Shown in pieces: positions 26,570 to 35,327 of a DNA stretch of 64,000 bases (within the stretch, counting starts at the first letter, position 1; each line of letters opens with the position of its first letter). Source of the stretch: Novosphingobium sp. B1 (GTDB lineage Bacteria > Pseudomonadota > Alphaproteobacteria > Sphingomonadales > Sphingomonadaceae); NCBI RefSeq assembly GCF_900176395.1, contig NZ_FWXL01000004.1, forward strand, positions 207,001 to 271,000. The letters run 5' to 3'. The notes under the pieces are model-generated. The model did not search any database. It was not told the origin of the DNA and saw only the letters and a list, made by a program, of their open reading frames with translations. The position numbers and the translations under genes are program-made.

Positions 26570-27168
26570 TCCATTCGAAACTGGCCCCCATGGCGATACG
26601 GTCTTTGCTTTGCGTCATCACCGGCGGCGCGCTGCTGGGCGGTTGGCCCACGCAGGCTTCACCGCCGGGCGCCGTCCCTGGTCTCTCGGGCACGAGCGAA
26701 CCGGCAGCTGCCGTGGCGACGATTCTCGTCGCGGCCGAGACTTCGCGCAACGATCCGCGCCGGCTTGGCCGCATCCTTGCTGCGCTCGATGCCTTCGGTG
26801 CGCGCCCCATGGAAGGCAGCGCTGATCCGGTGGCGGCCTGGCGCACCACGGCGACCATGCCGGATAGACCGCCCTATCGCGGGCGTGTGCTCGGGCCCGC
26901 CTACCGGGCCGGGAAGCTTGATCCGGGCGCAACCGTGCGCCTGCCGCAGCTTTTCGACGGCGGCCGCACCGCGCGCGTCGCCATTGCCACGCCCGGCCTT
27001 GCCGCGCTCGACTTCACCGTGCTCGATGGCGAAGCCAGGCCGGTTTGTCCGCCCGCCAAGGCGCGCAACCGCGAATGCATGTGGACCCCGCTGTTCAGCG
27101 GCCGGTTCGAGATCGTGCTCAGCAACCCTTCCGGCAACAGTGCCGGCTACTACATCGTGATCGACTGA
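26566..27168 (+). CDS. Exported protein of unknown function, third gene of the two-component operon
   Basis: A 200-residue protein with an N-terminal hydrophobic export signal (RSLLCVITGGALLGGWPTQA) and two Cys in the C-terminal half (RPVCPPAKARNRECMW). I do not recognise a family. Its ATG overlaps the kinase stop by 4 bp, so all three genes are probably co-translated. An exported partner of a sensor kinase could act as a periplasmic accessory sensor or be a target of the system. Confidence 0.65.
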   Translation: MIHSKLAPMAIRSLLCVITGGALLGGWPTQASPPGAVPGLSGTSEPAAAVATILVAAETSRNDPRRLGRILAALDAFGARPMEGSADPVAAWRTTATMPDRPPYRGRVLGPAYRAGKLDPGATVRLPQLFDGGRTARVAIATPGLAALDFTVLDGEARPVCPPAKARNRECMWTPLFSGRFEIVLSNPSGNSAGYYIVID

Positions 27169-27323
27169 CACCGGCCGCTTCGGCAAGCATCTGCAGCACA
27201 CCGGGCACGGTCCCGGCGCGGTTCCTCATGCTGAAGCACGACACCATGGTCCCATGCGCCACGATGACACCTGCAGGTCAGAATAATCGGGAAACACTCC
27301 GGCGCATTCCGCCGGAGAAAGAA

Positions 27324-27410
27324 TGGTGCCCAGAAGAGGACTCGAACCTCCACGCCCTTGCGAGCGCCAGCACCTGAAGCTGGTGCGTCTACCAATTCCG
27401 CCATCTGGGC
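27324..27410 (-). tRNA. tRNA-Leu (anticodon CAG)
   Basis: Reading the minus strand gives an 87-nt cloverleaf that includes an encoded CCA end. The acceptor stem is GCCCAGA paired with TCTGGGC. The anticodon stem CCAGC/GCTGG encloses the loop TTCAGGT, so the anticodon is CAG, which reads CUG. A long variable arm, as expected for leucine, follows, and the T-loop is GTTCGAGTC. No integrase or att-like duplication is visible beside it. Confidence 0.95.
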
Positions 27411-27641
27411 ACGGTAGCAAGGGGCAAAAGGGCCGTCCCTGCCGGGTAGGAGGGCGCCACTAAGGCACCGGCTGCGGGGTGTCAACAGGGCAAATCCATC
27501 GAGTGCGCACTCTTTTTCGCCGGAGTCTGGCAACACATGCCGGTTGGGGGTGTTTCGCCATTGAAACCGCGCCTGCTGCTGTGGCAAAGGCGGCGCGACA
27601 GGTCCGGATTTCTCCGGGCGCACAGGCAGGATACGGGCACA

Positions 27642-28607
27642 ATGGCAAGTGGCAGGACGCGCGATCTCGAAGGCAGGCTGGTTGCGCTGGTTGGCGGCAG
27701 CGGCTTCTTCGGCACGCACCTTGCGCAGGAACTGCTGTCGCGCGGGGCGCGGGTGCGGGTTTGCAGCCGTCACCCCGAACGAGCCTATCGCCTGAAGCCG
27801 CTGGGCTCGCTGGGGCAGACGCAGTTCGTCGCTGTCGACGTGCTCAAGCCGCAAACCCTGGCCAAGGCGCTGATCGGCGTCGATGCCGTCGTCAATCTCG
27901 TCGGGGCCTTTGCCGGCGATCTCGATTCGCTGCAGGGCAAGGGTGTTGCCCGCGTGGCCGAGGCCGCCGCTGCGGCCGGCGCCAGCGCCTTTGTTCACGT
28001 CTCAGCCCTGGGCGCGGATGCCGGGTCCGACGTGCCCTACGCCCGCACCAAGGCCGAAGGCGAAGCCGCTGTTTTCGGCGCCTTTCCGAACGCGACTGTG
28101 GTCCGTCCGTCGATCCTGTTCGGCGAGGACGACAACTTCCTCAACATGTTCGGCAACCTGATGGCCCGCCTGCCGGTGCTGCCGGTGTTCGGCCCCGCGG
28201 CCCGGCTGCAGCCGGTCTTCGTCGACGATGCCGCAGAAGCGGTGGGCAATGCCTTGGCCGACCCGCAGGCGCACGGCGGGAAGACCTACGAACTGGCCGG
28301 CCCCGAGGTCATCACCATGGGCGAGCTCAACCGCCGCATCGCCAAGGCCACTGGCCGGACGCCGGTGCTGGCCGAGCTGCCCGACGGCGTGTCGGCGGCG
28401 TTCGCGGCGCTGACCGGCTGGCTGCCGGGCGCGCCGATGAGCACGGCTCAGTGGAAGCTGCTCAAGGCCGGAAACTTTGCGACGGGTACCTTGCCGGGGA
28501 TCGAAGGGCTTGGCGTGACGCCGCGCCCGCTCGGTCTGTTTCTCGACCGCTGGATGACTCGCTATCGCAAGTTCGGCCGCTTCGGGGTGCGGGCAAAGTC
28601 GGCTTGA
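27642..28607 (+). CDS. NAD(P)-binding protein of the NDUFA9-like / SDR family
   Basis: A 321-residue protein with an N-terminal Rossmann fold (LVALVGGSGFFGTHLAQEL) and the atypical extended-SDR pattern of the NDUFA9-like family, including VDAVVNLVGAF and PYARTKAEGE. In mitochondria this family is a complex I accessory subunit, and bacterial members resemble nucleoside-diphosphate-sugar epimerases. The canonical YxxxK of classical SDRs appears as YARTK. Start at ATG 27642; an earlier start at 27537 reads back across a low-confidence leader. Convergent with GST across an 11-bp tandem repeat. Confidence 0.88.
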   Translation: MASGRTRDLEGRLVALVGGSGFFGTHLAQELLSRGARVRVCSRHPERAYRLKPLGSLGQTQFVAVDVLKPQTLAKALIGVDAVVNLVGAFAGDLDSLQGKGVARVAEAAAAAGASAFVHVSALGADAGSDVPYARTKAEGEAAVFGAFPNATVVRPSILFGEDDNFLNMFGNLMARLPVLPVFGPAARLQPVFVDDAAEAVGNALADPQAHGGKTYELAGPEVITMGELNRRIAKATGRTPVLAELPDGVSAAFAALTGWLPGAPMSTAQWKLLKAGNFATGTLPGIEGLGVTPRPLGLFLDRWMTRYRKFGRFGVRAKSA

Positions 28608-28638
28608 CCTGCGGCCCGGCTGCGCGAACCGTAAGCGG

Positions 28639-28687
28639 ACCTGCCCCGAACCTACCGCTGACCTACCCCTAACCTGCCCCTCACCTT
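28639..28687. repeat. Four tandem 11-bp units between convergent genes
   Basis: Units begin at 28639, 28650, 28661 and 28672, each of the form ACCTRCCNCNN, with a partial fifth unit at 28683. Eleven bases is about one DNA turn. On the minus strand the units are G-rich (TAGGGGTAGGT-like). The last partial unit touches the GST stop codon at 28687. Copies differ at 2-4 positions. Confidence 0.85.
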
Positions 28688-29358
28688 CAGGCGTTAACGT
28701 CGGCGTAGTGGCTGGGCGGCTGGATTACGTCCATCCGCTCTGCCAGCAGGGGGCGGAAGCTGGGCCGGCTCTTGAACACCGAGTACCAGCCGCGCGCCTG
28801 TTCGTGGCCCGACCAGTCGATTCCACCGAGGTAATCGGCCACCGAGATCTGCGCGGCGGCGGCAAGGTCGGCAAGGCTCATGGTAGAGCCCGCCAGCCAC
28901 GGGCGGTTATCGATCAGGTAGTCGATGTAATAGAGGTGCTCGTCCGCCAGCCGCATCGAATTGCGCAGGCGTTTGCTGTCGGGCGGGCTGCGATAGACCA
29001 GCCGCTTCTTCATCCGCTCTTCCAGCAGCGGCAGCGTGACATCGGCGTAGAAGCTTTCATCGAACAGCGCGACGAGGCGTCGAATCTCGGCCCGGTTGAC
29101 GGCGGTGCCATTGATCATCGGGGTCTTGTCGACCGTTTCCTCGAAGTATTCGCAGATCGCCCGGCTGTCGGCCAGGCTAATGCCACGTTCGGTGTTATGG
29201 ATCGCAGGCGTGCGGTAAGCGGGACTGAGATGCCCGAACCCTTCGCGGCGCTCCCACGGATTTTCCCGCACGAGATCATAGGCAACGCCCTTCTCGGCAA
29301 GGAGAAGCCGCACCTTGCGGCTGAACGGGCACAGGGGAAATTGATAAAGTTGCCACAT
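28687..29358 (-). CDS. Glutathione S-transferase family protein
   Basis: The 223-residue protein has the thioredoxin-fold N-terminal domain (LYQFPLCPFSRKVRLLLAEKG) and an all-helical C-terminal domain ending in the substrate region (SLADLAAAAQISVADYLGGID). The Cys/Ser in CPFS is the likely glutathione-activating region. Length is typical for bacterial GSTs. The ATG at 29358 opens the conserved MWQLYQF; the same frame remains open far upstream only because it is antisense to the GH127 gene. Confidence 0.93.
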   Translation of the reverse strand: MWQLYQFPLCPFSRKVRLLLAEKGVAYDLVRENPWERREGFGHLSPAYRTPAIHNTERGISLADSRAICEYFEETVDKTPMINGTAVNRAEIRRLVALFDESFYADVTLPLLEERMKKRLVYRSPPDSKRLRNSMRLADEHLYYIDYLIDNRPWLAGSTMSLADLAAAAQISVADYLGGIDWSGHEQARGWYSVFKSRPSFRPLLAERMDVIQPPSHYADVNA

Positions 29359-29511
29359 GGCTGAAGCTTTGCGCGGGGAGAGCCGCAGGGTCAAGGACGG
29401 GCGTGCAACTTGCAGCCATCCTGACTTGCGGTTCCCGGTGCGCGCTGGCGCGATGCAATAGTGACAGCAACATAATCGCTCGTTAGTCTGATTAATTCCG
29501 ATGAACGACAG

Positions 29512-31449
29512 ATGGCAGCAATGACCGAGCGACCTTTTGACCTCGCCACTTCCCGCCGCGCATTCCTTGCAGGATCCAGCGCATTCGCAATGATATGGGG
29601 GATGGATGACGCTCTTGCAGCCGCCAAAGAGAAACCTGCGCTGGCGGGGCACAGCCGCCTGTCCGCGTTCGACATGTCTGACATAACGCTGTTGGAGAGC
29701 CCGTTTCTTCACGCCCAGCGGATGACCGAGGCCTATCTGCTGCGACTTTCGCCGGACCGGATGCTGCACAACTTCCGCAAGAATGCCGGGCTGCAACCGA
29801 AAGCGCCGGTCTATGGCGGGTGGGAGTCCGAGCCGCTGTGGGAGGATATCAACTGCCACGGCCATACCCTGGGGCACTACCTCTCGGCCTGCGCGATGGC
29901 GTTTCGCGCCACAGGCCACGCGGAGTACCGTACGAGGGTGGACTACATCGCCACGGAGCTTGCCGCCTGCCAGAAGGCTGCGGGATCGGGTCTGGTCTGC
30001 GCCTTTCCCAAGGGGGCGGCGCTGGTCATGGCGCACTTGCGCGGCGAGCCGATCACCGGCGTTCCGTGGTACACGCTGCACAAGGTCTATGCCGGCCTTC
30101 GCGACGGTGCGGAACTGGCCGGGAGCAGCAAGGCCCGGCAAGTTTTGCTGGTGCTGGCCGACTGGGGGGTGGTTGCCACCCGCGATCTGTCGGACGAGGC
30201 ATTCGAAGCCATGCTCGAGACCGAGCATGGCGGGATGAACGAAATCTATGCCGATCTCTATGCGATGACCGGCAACGCGGAGTACCGCACGCTGGCGGAG
30301 CGATTCTCGCACAAGGCGATCCTGCGACCACTGGCGCGAGAACGCGACAATCTCGACGGGCTGCATGCCAATACGCAGGTTCCCAAAATCGTCGGCTTCC
30401 AGCGGGTCCACGAGGTGACAGGATCGGCGGAGTACCATCGCGCGGCTGACTTCTTCTGGCGCACTGTCATAGGGGCGCGCTCCTTTGCGACCGGCGGGCA
30501 TGGCGACAATGAACACTTCTTCCCGGTGGCCGACGGGGCGGCGCACGTCTTCTCGGCCAAGGGATCGGAAACCTGCTGCCAGCACAACATGCTCAAGCTG
30601 ACGCGCGCGCTGTTCATGGCCGAGCCGAAAGCGGAATATGCCGATTACTACGAAGGCACGCTGTACAACGGTATTCTTGCCTCGCAGGACCCGGACAGCG
30701 GCATGGCGACCTATTTCCAGGGGGCGCGCCCCGGATACATGAAGCTTTACCACACGTCCGAGGAATCCTTCTGGTGCTGCACCGGGACCGGGATGGAGAA
30801 CCACGTCAAATATCGTGATTCCATCTACTTTCACGATGGTGATAGCCTGTGGGTCAACCTGTTCATTCCATCCACGCTGAATTGGCGGGCCAAAGGCGCG
30901 GAGCTGACGCAGGAAACGGCATTTCCCGAGGCGCCGCAAACGACGCTGGTCTGGAATTGCGACAGACCGTTGTCAGCCACGCTCAACTTGCGCCATCCCG
31001 GCTGGAGCCGCAGCGCCACGGTACTGGTCAATGGGGCCGAAATCCTGACTTCGACCGAGCCGGGACGGTTCGTTCCGATCAGCCGAGAGTGGCGCAACAG
31101 TGACCGGGTGACGCTGGTTCTGGCAATGGAAACCCATGCGCAACCGCTGACCGCTGCGGATGACATCGTCGCCTTCAAGCACGGCCCGATTGTGCTGGCA
31201 GGTGCATTCGGCGCTGTCGCTCCGGGAAGCGACATCGTCGTGAACGAGCGGTTGTACGGCAGCTACAACAACGAGTCCGTGGATGTACCGCGCCTTGTCG
31301 GGACGGGTGGTGATCTGGCCCGCCGAATCGGCAGGACGCACACCCCGCTACAATTCGAACTCCCCACAGCAGATGGCGCGACTGTCAGGCTCCTCCCCTA
31401 CTTCCGGATCGCCCACCAGCGCTATGCAACGTACTGGAAGCTTGGCTGA
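29512..31449 (+). CDS. GH127-type beta-L-arabinofuranosidase (DUF1680), exported
   Basis: A 645-residue enzyme with a twin-arginine-like signal (SRRAFLAGSSAFA). The zinc-binding site of family GH127, known in HypBA1 as Glu338, Cys340, Cys417 and Cys418, is reproduced here as Glu353, Cys355 (in SETCCQHN) and Cys422-Cys423 (in FWCCTGTGMEN). The upstream GGHGDNEHFF may hold the acid/base Glu. These enzymes release L-arabinofuranose from arabinan or glycoprotein glycans. The gene ends exactly where the convergent TonB receptor ends. No ribosome binding site is strong; ATG 29521 is an alternative. Confidence 0.93.
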   Translation: MAAMTERPFDLATSRRAFLAGSSAFAMIWGMDDALAAAKEKPALAGHSRLSAFDMSDITLLESPFLHAQRMTEAYLLRLSPDRMLHNFRKNAGLQPKAPVYGGWESEPLWEDINCHGHTLGHYLSACAMAFRATGHAEYRTRVDYIATELAACQKAAGSGLVCAFPKGAALVMAHLRGEPITGVPWYTLHKVYAGLRDGAELAGSSKARQVLLVLADWGVVATRDLSDEAFEAMLETEHGGMNEIYADLYAMTGNAEYRTLAERFSHKAILRPLARERDNLDGLHANTQVPKIVGFQRVHEVTGSAEYHRAADFFWRTVIGARSFATGGHGDNEHFFPVADGAAHVFSAKGSETCCQHNMLKLTRALFMAEPKAEYADYYEGTLYNGILASQDPDSGMATYFQGARPGYMKLYHTSEESFWCCTGTGMENHVKYRDSIYFHDGDSLWVNLFIPSTLNWRAKGAELTQETAFPEAPQTTLVWNCDRPLSATLNLRHPGWSRSATVLVNGAEILTSTEPGRFVPISREWRNSDRVTLVLAMETHAQPLTAADDIVAFKHGPIVLAGAFGAVAPGSDIVVNERLYGSYNNESVDVPRLVGTGGDLARRIGRTHTPLQFELPTADGATVRLLPYFRIAHQRYATYWKLG

Positions 31450-33549
31450 TCAAATATTTCCCTTCACCGTCAGCGTGAAGATCGGGCCGATCAGGCGGTC
31501 GCGGGTTTCGATGAAGGCAATAGGCGCATTCGGACGGGGACCGGCGAAGACTTCGCGGTCCCAGCGCTGGCGACCGTTGAGGAGGTTGTTGGCGCTGGCT
31601 TTAACGGTCAGGCCGAACACGTTCTTGTGCTCGATGTAGACGCCGGCAAACACAGGGCCTTCGAAGCTGCGGCCACGCTCGAAGCGGCGATGGTAGAGCG
31701 AGGCGTGATTGTATTCGTAGGAAGCGCCGGCAGCCCAGTCGGTCCCAGGGAAATCCTCGCGGAAGCTCAATTCCCAGTAACGATCAGTAATGCCGCCATA
31801 AGGAATGCGGTGGGCCGGATCGCAGGGATCGCGCAACGACGTGAAAGTCAGTTCGACGTTGAAATCGAGGCGCGCGCCCTTGAGGCCGAGCGGATCGAAC
31901 TGCAGCGTGGTATTGCTGACGATCTGGCGTTCGCGCGCCGAGCCGATGTTGCCAATGGATTCGCCGTTCGCCCCGATCGGCACGACAGTCACGTAGTCCT
32001 GCACCTGGCGCCCGACGAGACGCAGCTTGGTTGAACCCAGGGCGCCGAACGTGCGATTCAGTTCGAGTTCGGCGGACCAGTCCTGCTGCGGCACGAGATC
32101 GGCGTTGCCGCTGTTGGCATTGCCATCGTCGAGGAAACGGCGGGCAAGGAAATCATAGAACGACAACTGCCCGACCGAGCGCTTGATCTTGAACGAGACA
32201 TCCAGGCTCTTCGCCGCCTTCCAGCCGAGCGAGAGCGAGCCCTTGGGCCGGAAGAACGAGCGGCTGAGGTTGGCTTGCGTGCCGGTGGCGCCGGTCTGCA
32301 TGAGCGTGGACTTTTCTGCCCCGGCGATCAGTTGCAGCGTCAGCTTGCGGGACAGCGGACGGCTGAATGACAGGCTCGCGTCGTAGCGGTCTTCCTTCAC
32401 GCCGCCCGTTCCTTCGGGGAAGGGGACGTCGACGAACTGGCGGGTTCCATCCAGTTCAGCCAGCGTGGCGACGTTCTTCAACGAATTGAAGGCGCCCTCG
32501 CCTGCCAGTTGCCAGTCGCCGCCCAGCATCTTCCATGAATATTCGGCGCGGGCGATGCGTTCGGAACTGTCGCCGGTCTGGGCGAAGCGATCGCCGATTG
32601 CTGGATCGCCATTGCCGAATGTGGTGATGACCTGCTGGCTGTAGGGTTCGTGCTCCTGGCGGTTGAGGCCGATCAGCTTGAGTCGCCCCGGTCCAAGGCC
32701 GAACTCGTAATCGCCGCCCAACTCCCAGTTCCGGGCCGAGGACTTGTCGAGCAGATCACGCACCGCGGTCGACCCATCGGCATTGGTGCGCACCGAATGT
32801 TCGGTGAACTGGCGAGGTACGCGCTGGAACGAGCCATTGAGGTTGGCGATCGACTGGCCCGGCCCGTCGATGGTCAGGCGCACGGCAAGCTTGGGGTCAT
32901 CGCGGCTGGCCTTGACCACATCCTGCCGCGTCTGGATGACAGCGCCGTTGCGATCGGTGATGATGGTCGGCCCACCGGCCGCCCCGCGATTGGCGTTGTT
33001 GGTCAGGCTGACGGTGTATTCGACCGGCCCCTTGCGGCCCGATACCGAGACTTCGCCACTGGTATAGCGCGGATCGGCATAGTGCGGCCGGAATTCGGGA
33101 TTGTAGCGGAACTGGCCGGAAAAGCTGGACGAGCGCGCGACGACGTTGGCGACCTGACCGGTCAGGCCGGGAATGTCGAGCGTGGCACCGTCGACCAGTT
33201 CGATGCGCTCGACAGTGGATGCCGGAATGCGCGAGAGCTGGGTGTAGATATCGTCGGACTTCGAGGAGAGGCGCTTGGAGTTGACGAGGACATTGCCGCT
33301 GGCCTGCCCAAGACCGCGTGCTTCCTCGCCCTCGCGGATGGTAAAGCCGGGAACCTGGCGCAGCATGTCGAGCGCATTGCGCGGGGCGAAGCGTTCAAAG
33401 TCTGCCGGGGTGAAAGTGGCGCGATTGCCGGTTGACTGAGCGGCGGGCGGCGCGGTTTCAGGCACCGGCTCCTCGGCTTGCGCGGGCATGGCAAGGGCGA
33501 GCAGTGCGCAGCCGGAAAGCAGGGCAAATTGTTTCTGCGGAAACTTCAT
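31450..33549 (-). CDS. TonB-dependent outer membrane receptor
   Basis: A 699-residue protein with a signal peptide (KFPQKQFALLSGCALLALAMPAQA). The plug domain spans about residues 40-150 (NALDMLRQVPGFTI... VERIELVDGATLDI) and a long barrel follows. It would import a scarce nutrient using TonB energy. The convergent GH127 arabinofuranosidase ends one base away, suggesting the receptor takes up arabinose-containing oligosaccharides, but this is inference. An earlier start at 33588 is possible; MKFPQKQF at 33549 is a more likely N-terminus. Confidence 0.92.
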   Translation of the reverse strand: MKFPQKQFALLSGCALLALAMPAQAEEPVPETAPPAAQSTGNRATFTPADFERFAPRNALDMLRQVPGFTIREGEEARGLGQASGNVLVNSKRLSSKSDDIYTQLSRIPASTVERIELVDGATLDIPGLTGQVANVVARSSSFSGQFRYNPEFRPHYADPRYTSGEVSVSGRKGPVEYTVSLTNNANRGAAGGPTIITDRNGAVIQTRQDVVKASRDDPKLAVRLTIDGPGQSIANLNGSFQRVPRQFTEHSVRTNADGSTAVRDLLDKSSARNWELGGDYEFGLGPGRLKLIGLNRQEHEPYSQQVITTFGNGDPAIGDRFAQTGDSSERIARAEYSWKMLGGDWQLAGEGAFNSLKNVATLAELDGTRQFVDVPFPEGTGGVKEDRYDASLSFSRPLSRKLTLQLIAGAEKSTLMQTGATGTQANLSRSFFRPKGSLSLGWKAAKSLDVSFKIKRSVGQLSFYDFLARRFLDDGNANSGNADLVPQQDWSAELELNRTFGALGSTKLRLVGRQVQDYVTVVPIGANGESIGNIGSARERQIVSNTTLQFDPLGLKGARLDFNVELTFTSLRDPCDPAHRIPYGGITDRYWELSFREDFPGTDWAAGASYEYNHASLYHRRFERGRSFEGPVFAGVYIEHKNVFGLTVKASANNLLNGRQRWDREVFAGPRPNAPIAFIETRDRLIGPIFTLTVKGNI

Positions 33550-33639
33550 GCCCCGCCGATGGATCATCCCGGCAGCGGTTACGTGCAAGGCTCGACCAAC
33601 GACATGCGCAGGCCGACCAAGGCTGTTCGCGCAGGAAGA

Positions 33640-33891
33640 TCAGCCCGAAAGGCGCATCCTGTCACGCAGCACGTCGATCGCGATCCGCTCGATCTCCTCG
33701 GCCGGGCGATCGGCCACGAGCAGACGCCCAAGCGATCGCTGCTTCTGCGCGATCAGATCGATCGCCTGAAGCTTGTCCATGTGCTTCAAGGCGATGTCCA
33801 TGTCGGTGCACAGCGCAGAGCCGAGGGCTTCGACCTCTTCAGCAAGCTCTTCGAGCACGACCGCAATCTGACGGTGAGTGGCCTGCGCCAT
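33640..33891 (-). CDS. Small helical protein at the end of the che operon, unknown
   Basis: An 83-residue protein, mostly charged helices (EELAEEVEALGSALCTDMDI...), probably coiled-coil, with no membrane segment. The ATG at 33891 has GGGAGG upstream. It lies 19 bp downstream of cheW in the same operon. By position it could be a phosphatase-like or adaptor partner of the CheA-CheY system, filling a role like CheZ or CheX, but it shows no CheZ motif I can recognise. I do not identify a family. Confidence 0.7.
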   Translation of the reverse strand: MAQATHRQIAVVLEELAEEVEALGSALCTDMDIALKHMDKLQAIDLIAQKQRSLGRLLVADRPAEEIERIAIDVLRDRMRLSG

Positions 33892-33910
33892 CAGGAGATC
33901 CTCCCTTGGC

Positions 33911-34354
33911 TCAGGCAGCTTCGGCGACGTGGGCACCGTCGGACAGCGAGGCCAGGTTCAGCACCATGACCATGCGTTCTTCAATCGCGGCAAGGCCTTC
34001 GAGGAAAGGTACGACCGTATCGCCGGCAGATGTCGGCGGTGGCGGCTGCAGCGCATCGCTGTCGAGTGTGACGATGTCGCTCACCGAATCGACGATCCAG
34101 CCCGAGATCTGCGCCCCCTGCTGGGTGACGATGATGGCGTGGCGGGGCGTGGCTTCGGTGGCGCGCCAGCCCAGGCGGGCGGCAAGATCGATCACCGGCA
34201 GGACCGTACCGCGCAGATTGACGACACCGGCCACATAGGACGGCACGCGGGGCAGGCGGGTTGTCGGCGACCACGCGCGGATTTCGCGGATGGCCATGAT
34301 ATCAAGACCGAAGACCTGACCTTCAACTTCGAAGGTTATCAGTTCGCGCAGCAT
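33911..34354 (-). CDS. cheW: Chemotaxis adaptor CheW
   Basis: A 147-residue protein with the CheW fold of two beta-barrels. The blocks LITFEVEGQVFGLDIM near the N-terminus and the conserved VVNLRGTVLPVIDL about a third of the way along match the family. It links chemoreceptors to CheA. It follows cheY by 21 bp in the minus-strand chemotaxis operon. No receptor gene is in the window, so receptors must be encoded elsewhere. Confidence 0.97.
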   Translation of the reverse strand: MLRELITFEVEGQVFGLDIMAIREIRAWSPTTRLPRVPSYVAGVVNLRGTVLPVIDLAARLGWRATEATPRHAIIVTQQGAQISGWIVDSVSDIVTLDSDALQPPPPTSAGDTVVPFLEGLAAIEERMVMVLNLASLSDGAHVAEAA

Positions 34355-34375
34355 GGTTTTCGCTCCTGTTTCAAA

Positions 34376-34747
34376 TCAGTGGGCCACGCGGCGGACCGCG
34401 GCGACCAGCTTTTCGGGATCGAACGGCTTGACGATCCAGCCGGTGGCGCCGGCAGCACGGGCACGGGCCTTCTTCTCGTCCGAACTTTCGGTCGTCAGCA
34501 CGAGGATCGGGCGATCGCGGTGACGGCTGCCTTCGCGCAGGCGCTCGATCAGGCCGAAGCCGTCGAGACGGGGCATGTTGATATCGGTGATGACGACATC
34601 GACCTCGTTCATGGCCAGCCAGTCAAGCGCGGCCATGCCGTCTTCGGCCTGGGACACGTCGAAGCCGTGGCCCGAAAGCGCATGGTTCAGGAGCGCCCGC
34701 ATCGAGGGGCTGTCGTCTACGGTAAGGATCCGGGTGGTGTTGCTCAT
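34376..34747 (-). CDS. cheY: Chemotaxis response regulator CheY
   Basis: A single 123-residue receiver domain. Acidic residues DDS at 11-13, phospho-acceptor Asp55 in VITDINMPR, and the conserved Lys in IVKPFDP are present, as are the Thr/Thr switch region LTTESS. Phosphorylated by CheA, it would bind the flagellar switch protein FliM. It lies between cheD and cheW with 21-bp gaps on each side. Only this stand-alone CheY is visible; alphaproteobacteria often have others elsewhere. Confidence 0.95.
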   Translation of the reverse strand: MSNTTRILTVDDSPSMRALLNHALSGHGFDVSQAEDGMAALDWLAMNEVDVVITDINMPRLDGFGLIERLREGSRHRDRPILVLTTESSDEKKARARAAGATGWIVKPFDPEKLVAAVRRVAH

Positions 34748-34768
34748 GGAGGGACTCGCTTCTCGGGA

Positions 34769-35326
34769 TCAGAACAGTTCGACGTCGCCGCGGGCGACCG
34801 CCGGGCGCGGGGTGGGTTGGACAGGAGGCGCGAACCGGTCTTCCACCGTGCGGAGGCGGACCTGGCCCGAGGCCGGGCGGAAATCGACGCGGCGGGCATT
34901 GTTGCCCCCCAAGTCCTCGCGCATCAGGCGGATGCCTTCACGGCGCAGGAAATCTCGTGCGAAGTCGGCATTCATCGTGCCGATTCGCATCATGTTGCGG
35001 TTAACGTTGGCACCGCCATAGAGGTGGGCGCGCAGATTGGCCTTGCGCGCCCCCTTCGACAGCATCTCGTTTACCAGCAGCTCCATCAGGTAGACGCCGT
35101 AGTGCTCGTCGACCTGGGTGCCGGGTGCATTGGCCGGCGGTTCCGACAGCAGGAAATGGTTCATGCCGCCAACCCGTGCCTCGGGATCGTAGAGGCAGGT
35201 CGCGACACACGAGCCGAGCACGGTCGAATACTCGATCGACGGACTGGCGCTGGCAAGCGCCTGCCCCTGCATGACGGTTACCCGTTCAAGCGGGGGAGCG
35301 CCGGGGATGGGGATTTCCGCGCTCAT
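34769..35326 (-). CDS. cheD: Chemoreceptor glutamine deamidase CheD
   Basis: A 185-residue protein with the catalytic Cys40 in VLGSCVATCLYD and His57 in GGMNHF, spaced 17 residues apart as in known CheD proteins. CheD deamidates glutamines in chemoreceptors and can also interact with CheC where present. The ATG at 35326 lies one base after the cheB stop, which favours it over a longer start at 35377. No CheC is visible. Confidence 0.95.
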   Translation of the reverse strand: MSAEIPIPGAPPLERVTVMQGQALASASPSIEYSTVLGSCVATCLYDPEARVGGMNHFLLSEPPANAPGTQVDEHYGVYLMELLVNEMLSKGARKANLRAHLYGGANVNRNMMRIGTMNADFARDFLRREGIRLMREDLGGNNARRVDFRPASGQVRLRTVEDRFAPPVQPTPRPAVARGDVELF

Positions 35327-35327
35327 C

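Noticed and set aside
27324..27410. tRNA-Leu as an integration site for a mobile element
   Set aside because: No integrase gene and no repeated tRNA end were seen on either side within the window.
28687..30939. 750-codon minus-strand frame running through the GST and the GH127 gene
   Set aside because: Only the last 223 codons encode a recognisable GST; the rest is the antisense of the GH127 gene, which has clear catalytic motifs. High GC keeps the antisense frame open by chance.
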